From Paralichthys olivaceus (Eukaryota > Chordata > Actinopteri > Pleuronectiformes > Paralichthyidae): 64,000 nucleotides of DNA. The notes under the pieces are model-generated. The model was not told the DNA's origin. It made no database searches and was given only the letters and a program-made list of their open reading frames with translations. Positions 1 through 12,700 of this stretch are shown here, piece by piece; the stretch's first letter is position 1, and each line of letters opens with the position of its first letter. The translations under genes and the position numbers were made by a program. The stretch spans positions 15,001-79,000 of the forward strand of contig NC_091099.1 of the NCBI RefSeq assembly GCF_024713975.1, read 5' to 3'.

Positions 1-414
1 TAATCCGGCCTTGTTGACAGCGTGCGTGGGCCAGTGCATTACCTTTGGCTCCCCATCTCAACTGTCCAGTCATCGGATGAAGCAGGGGGAGTCACCAAGG
101 TAACTCACTAAATCTAACCCCTAAGCCCCTAGCCATGCACCTCATCATTTCCCCTACCCTAACCCCCTAACTTAATAAACCTAATCCGGGCCATGATTGA
201 TTAACAGCTCTTTCAGCAGCACACTGCTCCACCCTCTGTTCCTCTGCTCCTCTGGGGATGTTTTCCAATAATTGAACTTGGGTTAGGGTTAGGGTTAAGA
301 ACTGATCTTTAAAAAAAACATGATATACAGATACAGATATTCATGCTCCTGTATGAACAGGGCCTAGCTTCTTCTGCAACAATAATGTTAACAACCCCCT
401 CCTTCCTTCTTTTC

Positions 415-531
415 TCACTCTCACTCTGTCTCTCTCTCTCTGCGCCCCACCCTTGTCTCTCTCTTTCTTCATCTCTCTCTCTCAACCCTCCCTCCCTCTC
501 CCTCCCTCCCTTTTTCTCTCTCACACTGTGA
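415..531. repeat. CT-rich low-complexity tract
   Basis: Polypyrimidine sequence built of CTCT, CCCT and TCTC blocks. Open frames on both strands across it translate to Ser/Leu-rich or Arg/Glu-rich strings and are repeat artefacts. Confidence 0.8.
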
Positions 532-1238
532 TTGACAGGTAAAGCCTCAGGTGATCATTTTTTTATTTTCTCAGGTGTGTTCAGTCATTACCTGTTCAGA
601 TCTGTTCTTTGTGTCAGTGAAGCTGCAGCAGGTGAGTTCATTTTTATTCACATTCCTTTAGTATCACATCTAATATGTGTAAGATAACAAATATATAAAC
701 AAACCGATGTCAGAGGTAGCCTTAGATTTACAGCATGACTATAGCTACTAACTCTACATCTACCAAAAAGCCATCGACTAATCCCACGTCTACTTGCTTG
801 TGATCTAAATGCATCATTATATGAAAATTCAATGAGAAAACAGTCTGAAACAACCCTAACACAATGAAAACATTTTAAATTGTCTCTTTTGAAAAGGGAT
901 ATGTATTTTTCTTGTTAATGTTGGTTAGTTTGTGGATGTTTTTATTGTGTTTTTGTGACAACAGTTGATCATGTTCTACCTCAGCATTGTCTGCTCAAAA
1001 TAAAGTGAACACCTACAATAGAAAACATTTTCCTGGAGCCACTTAAGTTAATCAACAAAGATTAGACTTTAAATTTATTCTTACTGGTTAGGGATTTTAG
1101 TGTGAATACTATCATTTAGATCACATCTCTCCCAACATATACTGAAAGATATTATTATGTTAAACAGCCGAATACATTCCTGAAACAGTGTGTTCATTAC
1201 TCACATTGACATTTAGATCTCAGACATCTCCCATCCCA

Positions 1239-1350
1239 ACTGCACATTAGCCACTGAATAAAAAATCCACATGAATCAAACTGCACATTAGCCACTGAAT
1301 AAAAAATCCACATAAATCAAACTGCACATTATCAATTGAATCAAACTGTC
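1239..1350. repeat. 41-bp tandem duplication
   Basis: A block starting ACTGCACATTAGCCACTGAA is repeated almost exactly once, followed by a degenerate third partial copy (ACTGCACATTATCAATTGAA). No coding content. Confidence 0.7.
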
Positions 1351-2431
1351 TCACTCTGTGAGGCAACAATGACTGTAGCTGGTCTCAGCACTTTCCCCCT
1401 GATGCTTCTGTAGGAGTTCTTACACAAATACATTCTGTTCTTGTCGTATTTCCATTTTTTGTCCTTTAGTCTCTTTTATCCACTCTACCAGATATTATTG
1501 TAAACATTTTTTAATGATCTAATTATTGGTTATAATGATATTATATTACATAGTAAAGGTGTCTGTTTATAATGTGGTGTTCTCTTGTTACATTATATTG
1601 TATTACATTATATTATATTGTAAAGTTATGTAGATTGTTGTCTCTTTGTGCAGAGTGAAGTTAGAAAACCTTGTGTTCATCCTCCCTGGTTTATCTGCAA
1701 TGAAGATTTTTAAAAGCAATTTCTTTCTTACGGTTCATGTGTGTGGTTTAGTTCTGATGCAGCATGAATGAAAAAATAATAGTGACACTGCTGGGGCTAC
1801 AGTATCAGTAGTACTGTGGTAATACTGTGACCTAAAAGAGTCAAAGTGGAGATCAGTTGAGGCTAAAAGCTGAAGCAGTGTCTGGGTATCAGTACTGAAA
1901 CAAATTACAATCAGACTGAAACCAGGAGGCTGCTGATCCAGTCTGAGGGATGAGCGTCAATTGAAGAGACAGGAAAAGATGAGAGTAAGATGTGGAACGG
2001 GTGGTCTGAGTGTCAGTCACCATCCAACCCTAACCCTTACTTAATAAAGTAAGACAATGATTCTAAGTGTGTTCATCTGTTCAAGGTGCATGAAAGCAAT
2101 TGGCAGATCTACGCAGCTCTTTTTTCTCTGATGATCATGTTGGAACAGTTTGTTCTTTATGTAGAAGATTCCCATAATTACTGCTGAGGCCCAAACATTC
2201 CACTCAAAGTTCATCAGTCCCTTCAGGGAGTAACCACTTTGTTGTTGTTTGAATGCATGATCAGTGAGGAAGAACGATTTAAGAGTATTGGCTGTATATG
2301 TCCTGGGTTAGGCTCAATTAAAAATCAATTTTGTAGGATTTAATATAAATGTAGTTTAATATTATTAAAATATTTTCATCAGTGTTAGATCACCTGAAAT
2401 TTAGAATCATTATGATCCTGTTGCTTACGAT

Positions 2432-3695
2432 TAATGATAGACCGATATGGGTTTTTCCAGGCCGATACCGATTATTAGTAGTCAAGGAGGCCGATAACCG
2501 ATATTTGGAGCCGATATTCATTGCAGTAAAAGTGAAAATATTGGCGTCAAAATTTTGAATTATACAAACTCCAACACTTACATTTGAGTAATTGCCTTTA
2601 AGCATATGTTTATTAAACAGATTTTCAGATAACATATTAAAGGTTTTTTTTCTTAGAATTTTAAAACAAAGATGTCTATTGTCTAACAAAAAGTGCAGGG
2701 AGTTCCAAGGCTCAGCAGCTTCTCTAATAATGTGAAATGAAAACTTAAACAAATAAATAGCACCCTGAGGTTTTCAACTGTAAATAAAGTTTACAGTTCA
2801 AACAAAAACAAAAAGTGCAGGGAGTTCCAAGGCTCAGCAGCATCTCTCTCTCTCTCTCACTCACTCACTCACTCACTCACACTAGGGCTGTCAACGAATA
2901 TTCTAAATTCGAATATATATTCAAATAATTTAAAAAAACGGAGATTCGATTGTGAAAATTTATATTCGACTTTGGAAAAAAACACATCAGCGGCTGCTTT
3001 GCGAGTGGGCGCACTGCATGACGGGACAGGCCACAGGAGTTGCACTTGCACAGCGTCACTCTGCTGAAAGTGAGACGCGAGCACGTGTTCAGGCACACAC
3101 ACACACACACACACACACACAGCTGACGTGCCCCCTAAACTCGCAACACACACTCCCGCTACCTTCAGCTGACGTCAGCCACAGAGACCCGTTATTACCG
3201 GACTGGATGTCTGACCCACACACACGTCCACCATCACGGACTGTTTCCATGGGGATGTGTTCAGCAGCCCGTCTGGAGGGACTGCGAGCGAGCAGAGCGG
3301 CTCATGTTGATATAACGTCATTGGGCTCACAGTTACTAGTACCTGAGAGTTGTAGAGGGCTGGATGTTTATTACAATTTCGGGAGAGTTTGCCGCCTGAA
3401 CTTACCTTCGAAACAGATCTGCTCTCCGTGGCCTCCCCTCTCTGCCGTGTGTGTGAGCAGTGTGCGTGCACAGCTCTCACTGCTGATTGGCTGTTACCTG
3501 GCTCTGTGTATAACCAATCAGGTGGTGCTGTGGGTGGGACAATGCAGGAGACAGTAGAGACGACAGAGAGGCGTGGCTGCATCAAAACAAACCCGGTTTG
3601 AAATGAATCTCTTATAAACCGTCGGATTAAAAAAAGGCCGATGCCGATATGAGTCAAAATGCTGAAAATCGGCGCCGATAATCGGTGGATCCCTA
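2432..3695. mobile_element. hAT-like DNA transposon (non-autonomous)
   Basis: The left end (TAATGATAGACCGATAT) and the reverse complement of the right end (TAGGGATCCACCGATTAT) are imperfect terminal inverted repeats of the common fish 'ACCGATAT...CCGATA' hAT type. Imperfect 8-bp flanks (CTTACGAT left, TTTACTAT right, 6 of 8 matching) fit a decayed hAT target-site duplication. The interior contains a second hAT-style end (TAGGGCTGTCAACGAATATT at 2883), a direct repeat of a block starting AAAAAGTGCAGGGAGTTCCA (about 2688 and 2811), a CTCA/CACT microsatellite and an (AC)n run. No transposase is recognisable. Open frames at 2952-3557 and 3175-3657 lie inside it and show no family signature. Confidence 0.7.
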
Positions 3696-4441
3696 TTTAC
3701 TATTGAGCACTTATTTGTAGATCAGAAGGCTCCGACATGTTTCTACAGGAGCCCAGAGCGGGTTAGGTTTAAAGCCTTCACCTTTTTTATGTCGTCTGAG
3801 GGCCACTGTAGAATCTGCACACTTGGAAGAGGAGCTTGGGGTAAGGGAGAGGTGTTCAGTAAGTTTTAGGGGTCGCTACTCTCTTCTTGATTAATTAAAT
3901 TAAAGTATAATTTATTATCTATGCACATTTAGGAAGATCCATTGAGTCAACATTTAAAGTAATCAGATCAAACATCAGCAGTCTTTGTGGGACTTATGAA
4001 TTCTTCATAGAATGTTTGATTTCTTTGTGGATCACTTTCTTCGCTGATGTGTATGCATCAGTATTTGGTTTGTTTGTAAGATAAACCCCACAACAGATGT
4101 TTTTATCCAGTTTATTCCGCAGTTTTAGAGATAACTGTATGTGGTGTATGTTTTAATTTACTAAAACATTATTTACTGTTGGACATTCAGATCCATAATT
4201 CTAACCCTTATTGTTCCAACATCCCAGTTGATAGAGGTTTTGACACTGTAGGTCCTACAGTCTCATTCTTAACAGCAGTTGATGTGGTGGCTCTAACCCA
4301 AACCCTTCGTAGAATGTTTGATTTCTTCACAGTTCACTTCAGTTTATGTGCGTTTGTATAATCGCATGTTTCTGAACGTGACACATGATGAAAATGTCTT
4401 TTTTTTTCAGAATCCATGATTGATCAGTCTGTCAGAGAAAC

Positions 4442-7400
4442 ATGATCAACATGATCTTCATCTTCATCAGTGAGTTTAATATCTTCATCATCTCATTTAT
4501 CATCATTCCTCCATCCACCCATCCTTACATCATCCATCCATCATCTATATCACTTATCATCTTGAAGGTCATGGTTGGGGGGGTAAACTGGAGCCAATTC
4601 CAGCTGACATTAGGTGAGAAGCAGGGTTAAACCTGGAAAGGTGACCTGTCCATCACACCTGTGATCATGTTTGATTGTGGGACAAACAGAAAACACACAA
4701 ACACAGAACATGTGAACTCAAAAAGTGATTCGAACTGGGAACAGTGCTAACCACTGCACAACTGTGGCACCACTCATTTATCTCTACCTTACAAATTATT
4801 TTTGTTATTAATCTTAGACTTTAAAATCTGTCATTAGTTCTTCTTCCAGTGACTCAGCTCCAGGACCTTCAGGAGCTCCAGGACCTCCAGTGTCCTGGCA
4901 GCTCATGTAGTCCTCAGCTGGGTGACCTGATGGTAGGTCGATCTGCTCAGCTCTCAGCCTCATCAACCTGTGGTCTGGATGGAGCTCAAAACTACTGCAT
5001 CATCGGATACCTGGAGGTCAGAAGACACTGTGGGTTAGGGTTAGGTTATATAATATGATAACTTTAACATGATATATAATAGTATTTGATTGAGTATTTG
5101 ATTTATATAATGTAAAATAAACACAGAGTCAGTGAAGGATCAGGTTTTTTTTCTTTCTGACATGTTTCTGGCTCATGTTTGAGTTTTAGAGTCAAACATG
5201 TTCAGATCTGTCATTTTATTATTGTGTCTTCTACTTCTCTCTCTTTACCCTGAGGAGCATTTCCACTTGTCATCCTCATTACCACATTCTTCACTTTGTC
5301 TCTTCTCTCTCACTTCATCTCTTCTCTTTCACTAACCCCGTTTTTCTAGAAGATGATGATGATGAAGATGAAAATGGTGATGATGATGAAGGTAATGAAT
5401 GAATGAATACCTTTTCATCCATTAGGAGGAGAAGAAATGTTTCACATGTGACTCACGTCGGCCATACAATCACTATAGCAACCCGAACAGCCACCGCATC
5501 GAGAACATCATCACAACCTTTGACCCTGAGAGAAAAACTAAATGGTGGCAGTCTGAGAACGGTGAGTTTAGAAATGAGACAAACATCATGTGACCAGTAT
5601 GATGTCATCAGTCAATCAACTAAACCTTTATTTAAACAAATGTTGGCAGGTGTTCATCATGTCAGTATCCAGTTCAATCTGGAGACCGTGTTCCAGTTCA
5701 GTCACCTGGTTCTCACCTTTAAGGTGAACGCACACACAAACACACACCAGTGACATCACTGTTTTTTTTATTTGATTCAGTTTCATTTATATGACATCAA
5801 ATCATAATATACATAATATCAAGGCTCTTTACATAGAAGATAAAGACCTAAAAATTAGAGAGAAACCAACAGTTCCCACAATGAGCAGCTCTGACGACTG
5901 AGAGAGAACAAACTCTTTAACTGGGAGAAACCTCTAGAACCAGACTCAGTTTGGAGACATCTGAGTCAACTGAGGCGTGAGGAGAGAAAAATGGGGAAAA
6001 GGAGAGAGAGAGAGATTTGATTTTTAAAAACCTTTTATTTAAAAAAACATGACACAACAAAAACATTGTTTTCATGATAACAAATAGAAACAATACAACA
6101 AACACTCACTCTTTACCTAAAGGTAATGTTGAACCTTAAGTTGTCGTCAGACACACAACATATTGTATCCTTATAGCACCATTTTTCAATAAAATCATCC
6201 ATGTTCTTCTCTAAATAAATTCTAAAATCAACTCAAACTCTGGCCTTGACTGAGGAGATGAAAACAGGAAGTGCTTCCTGTTCTGTCCTTCCCTCTACTG
6301 TGCTCTTTTTGCTGCTGTATATGGACATTTTGGCCTCTCCTATTATCAGGTTGAGCAGCTGCCACTTTATGGTGTCAGCTTTCTTGTTGCAGACGCCGAA
6401 GATGAAGGCCATGTTTCACCAAACTGTTTAAAAACAAAAGGCAGTGCATTAAAAAAGTGACAGAGTCTTTTACATTCATAAAAACTTTGAATAACAGTCT
6501 CCACTTCCCCACAAAATGGACACTCATTAGAAACAGAAGGATTAATAATAGAGAGAAAAGCGTTGACTGCAGAAGCACCATGTAAAATCTTCCATCCTAA
6601 ATCTCCATTTCTCTTTCTTCACACTGTGTCAGCTCTCCTGTCTGTTTGTTTTTGTTTAGTGCTTTCACATACTGTGTGTAGACAGTTTGTCCTTCAGCTG
6701 TGTGCATGTCCACCAGCTTACAGTCCGTTCCACATAATAAGGGTCCTGAGATGCAGATTTTGTACGAAGCCCATTTCTGGAAATGGATCAGACACCTCAG
6801 GAGTTTCCCCTCTGCAGTACTTCTGCAACATCTTGACCTCCTCCTCTGTCAGTCTCTCAGACCACCTGCTCAGGATACTCCTGCTATGCCAAATGGACTT
6901 TGGTCCAAGTAGTGAAGCCACTGCAGTTTCTCCCCCCCCCAACAGCTTTTTCAAGGATTTTGGAACTGAAGGTTTGATATGGGTCTATAATTAGCTAAAA
7001 CCTCCGGATCAACAGTGACATTTTTAAGCAGAGGTTTAATTACCACTACCTTAAAATCATCTTGGCTGGTGGAACACCACTTCTTCTCCAGCTTCTGTGA
7101 TGTTATATATGTTATATATATACAAATGTAAGTATGTTTGTGTCAGTGATGTCACTTCCTGTTGTCACTCTGCAGAGCTTCCGTCCAGCAGCCATGTTGG
7201 TTGAGCGATCAAAGGACTTTGGACAAACGTGGAAAGTTTTTCGTTATTTTGCAGAAGACTGTTCGCTTCATTTCCCTTCGGTGTCCAATGAGGCAGCTGA
7301 CAGTGTTGATGACATCATCTGTGACAGTAGATACTCCGGATCAGAACCGTCCACCAATGGAGAGGTGACACATTCATTATTTATAAAAAAAACATACACT

Positions 7401-7910
7401 ATGTGTGTGAGGTAAAATTTAGAAAATGTTTTCTTTTCTTTTTCCACTAGGTAGTGCTGAAAGCGCTGGATCCAATATTTGAAATACAAAACCCGTACGC
7501 ATCAAATATCCAAGGTGATGGTTTACGACAGAGAATGTTGGATGTCTGTTATTAATAAAAGTCAAAACCTTATAAACAGCATTAACATGTAGATGTTTAA
7601 ATATAATAAAAATAGGTAAATGTATAACATGTTTGTTTTGGACATATGAAAAGAGCATATGCCAACATTTAATTGTTTTTATTCATCATCTTCAGACCTG
7701 ATCACTTTGACTAATATCCGGGTCAACTTCACTCGTCTCTTCACGCTCGGTGACACCCTGCTGAGTCGAAGACGCAGGAACCCTCTGAATAAATATTACT
7801 ATGCTCTTTACAACATGGTAGTCCGAGGAAGCTGCTTCTGTAATGGACACGCCAGCAGGTGCACACCTGCGGACGGACAACGTGGGGATGTCTTCACCCA
7901 AACTGGCATG
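4442..7910 (+). CDS. lamb4: lamb4 exons 1-7: start and LN domain
   Basis: Exons: 4442-4469, 4850-5016, 5426-5561, 5650-5723, 7176-7364, 7451-7514, 7696-7910. All have GT donors and AG acceptors. Exon 1 gives only MINMIFIFI, so the signal peptide is short and no cleavage site is clear. Exons 2-7 give the LN (domain VI) polymerisation domain: [19 protein letters not shown], then CFTCDS, WWQSENG, the [11 protein letters not shown] block, [10 protein letters not shown] and [20 protein letters not shown]. The last of these runs into the first EGF-like repeat. An LN domain implies the chain can take part in laminin network assembly. A leader segment 4411-4441 follows an AG after a T-rich tract. Confidence 0.85.
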
Positions 7911-9714
7911 GTACACAAACTCAAGCTGTTTTCAGACATGACCTTAAATCTGCACGTGTTCCCAAGATGTTCTGGAGGTTCTACAAGTGAGAATACAAAT
8001 GTCTCATCAGTTGCTCGTAACATTCTTTGGAACATTTTCTGCAATGCTCAGCATGATCTACCTAGGCTCCTCCTCTCGCCTGAATGTTCCCAACATTTTC
8101 CTGTTAGGGTTAGGGTTGTGAACAAGTCTAACCTGGTCAATCTGCTGCTGCTTCATAGGAGAAACACTAATTACACAAAATGTACAGACAAGTGTTAGGG
8201 TTAACCCTAACCCCTAACACCCTAACACCCTAACCCTAAATTTAAACAGCTTCAGTTACATCAACAATTCATTTTAATATTGGATCAAAAATCAATCATT
8301 TCAAACTGGGGTAAGTGGAGAAACAGGACACCAGGATAACCCTAACCCTAAAGAATAAAATAAAAGATGAGTCCAAATGATTTCTTCACATTTCTTTCTT
8401 TAAACTGTTTGAACAAATGAACACAATGTGAGTGTTCAGGTGATTCCAGATGTTCTCTACTCTCCAGGTTCATGGTCGTTGTGTTTGTCAACACAACACA
8501 GCTGGAAACAACTGTGAGAGATGTCAGAACTTTCACCACGACTCCCCCTGGAGGCCAGGAGGAGGAGACACAGATGACATCTGCAGGAGTATGTTGAATG
8601 GATCTTTGTGTTGAAAACATGAAGCATCATATTTCAAATTGAATTTTATTAATTATATTTTTAAATCAAACAAGGTTTTGTGAATCTTATGAAGTTATAG
8701 CTTTTATCCAATTTATAGTGTTTTTTTAAAATACATTTAATTTTACTTTTCAAACAAACAGGCAGAACTATTATTATAAACAGGGTTATATGAAATAAAT
8801 GTTTAAAAGTTTATTTTGAGTAATTTCATCTGTTTCATTCTTTGTTAGAATAAAAACATTTAATATTTTTTTGTTTTTACTGACTCATGTTTCATTTCCT
8901 CTCAGGATGTAACTGTCATGGTCACTCAGACTCTTGTCACTTCGATGCCATTCATTTTGAAGCAACGGGTGGTATTAGCGGTGGCATGTGTGACAACTGC
9001 CGCCATGACAGGATGGGTCCTCACTGTGAACAGTGTCGACCTTTTCTATATCAGGATCCTCAGAGAGCGATGGACGACCCTCATGCCTGCATACGTATGC
9101 TTCCACTGCTTTCATTCATTGTGATCGAACAAGTTCCACTTTTCTCCATCAGGAAATGTGTAATATTATTCAAGTAAAGTAAAGTAAAATAAAGTAAAAA
9201 TGATAATGATAAAGCAAAACCTTGAAACACTGCTTTTCAATGATACGATATTAAAGGAGCAAGAAATTACATTTAAGCAACATTACAACAAGATAACAGC
9301 AGTTAGGGTCAGGGTTAGGTTAACCTTAAAAAAGAACAACTCATGTAGAAATACTTGAAAAAAGCCCAGCACTAACGCTAACCTTTACAGCTGAGTTGGG
9401 ATCAGTGGTAATGGGTCAGATGACATCATGACATGTTCAACGTGATGATTTCATCTGACACGTTGATGTAACAACCAATTCCTGTGTTTCAGCTTGTGAC
9501 TGTGATGCAGCTGGAGCTCATGGCGGCGGTCTCTGTGAAGCTCAGACTGGTCAGTGTCTCTGTAAAGAAAACGTGGAAGGCCGACGCTGCGAGCGCTGCA
9601 AACATGGCTTCTTCGGCCTGAGGCAGGACAACCCGGCCGGTTGTCAGGGTAGCAACATATGAACGTATCAAATGTATTCATAAACAAAGAGTGATGAAGC
9701 TCAATCTACATGAT

Positions 9715-9752
<38 letters not shown>

Positions 9753-12700
9753 CAGCGTGCAGGTGTCATGTTTTGGGAAGTGTTGGGTCATGTGATCAGC
9801 TGACAGGAAATTGTGAATGTGACAGTTTGGCGAGCGGCCCGCTGTGTGATCGATGTCCAGTAAGTTTCATCTTAAAGTTTTTCCTCTGACAGAGACTATA
9901 TTTTCAAATCAACTTTATTTATAAGAAAAATCACACAAGCAGCTCAGACACAGTTAAAGTTTAAAGTTCACTTTGTACGTTGCCTCCTATGACAGCACAT
10001 TCTCTGAAGGAGGCGGGCCCTGACACACTGTTAAAATGTCTTTAATTATAATTAGTGCATTCTAGTAATGCACTAAAAATAATCAAATCCGATAATGATT
10101 TTAAAAGTACTTTAAATTCTTTTAATGTTTGTGATACTTTAACAAGAGATTAAACATAAGATATTTGTGTTGCTGTCATGTTCAGGAAGGTTTCTGGGGT
10201 TTAGGAAACTCAGCGATTAGATGTTCGCCATGTGACTGTGACGTCGGAGGAGCTCACAGCATCATGTATGTTCTTTTTTATTCTTATTTCAAAATGGTCA
10301 GTTTTGTCCCCAGGTGTCATCAGGTCTCACCGGGTGTCATCACCTCAGACTCATCAAACAGCTGAAATTGATTTATGAACCATTTGAATCTTATGTGAAT
10401 CAGTCCACAGACGTCTTCCTGTCTTCTCAGGTGTTCTCCAGAGGATGGACAGTGTCACTGTTTACAAAACATGATAGGTCGACGCTGCTCTGACCCCGCC
10501 CCTGGTTTCTTCCTACCTTCACTTGATTACTTCCTGTACGAGGCAGAGCTGACAGCTCCACTTCCTGGAGGAAGTCATTCTTCTACTGATGCTCCTTCAT
10601 CTTCTTCTCTGGTGATTGCCACAAATAATGTGTATTTTATACATGTAGTATTACTGTGCATTTTATACATGTAGTATTACTGTGCATTTTATACATGTAT
10701 AATTGAGTATTTTCTATGTACTTTTATTGTGTATTTTTCATGTATTACTGTGTATTTCACGTGTAGTATTCCTGTGTATTTGCAGTTGAATCCAAGTGTG
10801 TTACCTCAGTGTGAGAAATACTACAGAGAGCAGGGTTTTGACTTTAAATTCACCAACGGACGAGTGGTTTTGGTTCGGAGGATTCGGCGACTCGCCCACC
10901 GGAGGAGGGAGGGGCAGGTGAGTTGTCTGATATCATACTTTGTTTTGACTGGTCTGATTTCTCAGCCAATCAGATTGTCTCTTGAGCCCTGAGTGTTTCC
11001 ACTGATTCTTTCTTTGGGTCCTGCAGCCAACCAGCATCCCTCTGGAGGCAAGTCATGCCCTGCAGATTATCCCCCGTCTGCAGACACGTGATCAGCCAGT
11101 CACCTGGACCGGCCTGGGATTGGTCAGAGTGTTAGAGGGGGCTGGGCTTCGATTCACTGTAGATAACCTACATTCATCAACGGATTACCATTTAGTGATT
11201 CACTATGAGACAGAGGTGAGAAGAACCATCAGGGTACTTATAGTTCTAGTTCAGGCTCTGGTTCTGACTCTGGCTCTGGTTGTGCTTCAGATTGTGTTTG
11301 TGGTTCTAGTTCACATCGTTAGTCAATTACTCAGAATAAATTCTGATGAAAACAAGGTTTTGATTCTCATCCTCCTGGACCTGAGCTTTTCATACGAATT
11401 GAACATACCATCCTTATCACTCATCTTGAGAAGTTGGTTTGTCTGACAGAATCCTGAACAAAACTTAAATTAAAGGGAGGAAGTTCTACATCAGCATGAT
11501 ACGTCATAGGGTAGCTGCCTTGAACCTTTATTATTCTCACTGTACATGCTCCCACTGGGTGACATCATCAGAGCGCACAATATTTGTTTCCATAGATACG
11601 CAGATGATACACAACTGTACGTGGTTGCTGAGCCAAATGAAGACAACGCTCTGCGCTCCATCACGAAATGTCTTTCAGCAATAAATACATGGATGAGCCA
11701 TAATTTCAGAATCAGAATCAGAATCAGAAAAGCTTTTATTGCCAAGTAAGTTTGCACATACATGGAATTTGTTTTGATCTTGTTGGTGCTTGTCAGGCAT
11801 CTCTAAATATAACAAGATAAAAAAAATCAATTATTAAAATGTAACAATATAAATATAAAAATATATACACAGTATGTTCTTAAAGCTTAATGAGGATAAA
11901 ACAGAAATCCTTTACCACAACAAAATCAAAAAGAGAAGTGCTGTAAAATAATGTGTGTCAGCAGTTTATTTGGATTACAATCAGAGGAGAAAAGTTGTTA
12001 TCTTGGATCTTAACTTTAACTTTGATCGGAGTTTCACATTAACAAGGAAACTACAACCTAATTTTTCTTCTTAGAAACATAGCAAAGGTTCAATCATCTA
12101 TAAGTCAGATGCTGATTCATGTTTTCATTTCTACTGGACTGGAGTAATGCACTTTTTACAGGAGTCCCATAGAAAACAATAGAGACTCGTTCAGAACTCT
12201 GCAGCTCATGAACTAAGAGGAGGGAACACATTAGCTCTAGCTGCTCTGCACTGGTGGTTCCACACAGGATTGACTTTAAGGTGCTCCTCCTCACACACAA
12301 GGTTCTGGATGGACCCAGTTACACAGCTGCCTCTCTAGTGAACTTTGTTCCCTCTAGAACCCTGAGAACATCTGCAGCAAATCTATCAGAGGTTCCAGCC
12401 CAAAGAAAATCTTAGATGCAACTTTTGTAAACTACAAGTTGTGGAGCAGACTTGATATCATAGAAGCTGGTTCAGCAAATGTCTTTAGGACATTTCTCTC
12501 TACTTCAGACTTTAACTAGATCTTACACTTAAACTCCTGTACTTTTAACATTGTGTCACTTTATTTCTTTTGTTTGTGTCCATTATTAATTTTAAATTAA
12601 ATTTTTTTTTTTATTTCCTTATCTTTTAAATGTAATTTTAACAAGATCTTATACGTCTTAAAATCGGTTATCTTCTTATTTGAATACATTTTAACATGTT

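Larger units (their letters stand above)
1..4441. other. Upstream intergenic region of lamb4
   Basis: I find no supported protein-coding gene here. The stretch holds AT-rich unique-looking sequence, a CT-rich tract near 415-530, a 41-bp duplication near 1239-1350 and one hAT-like element (2432-3695). A segment ending in a good donor (CAG followed by gtgagt, donor at 632) could be an untranslated first exon of lamb4, but nothing else supports it. A short leader exon beginning at 4411, after a T-rich tract and AG, directly precedes the chosen lamb4 ATG. Confidence 0.6.

Noticed and set aside
2952..3657. Two overlapping open frames of 201 and 160 codons
   Set aside because: Both lie inside the hAT-like element and across an AC run, overlap on opposite strands and show no transposase or other motif.
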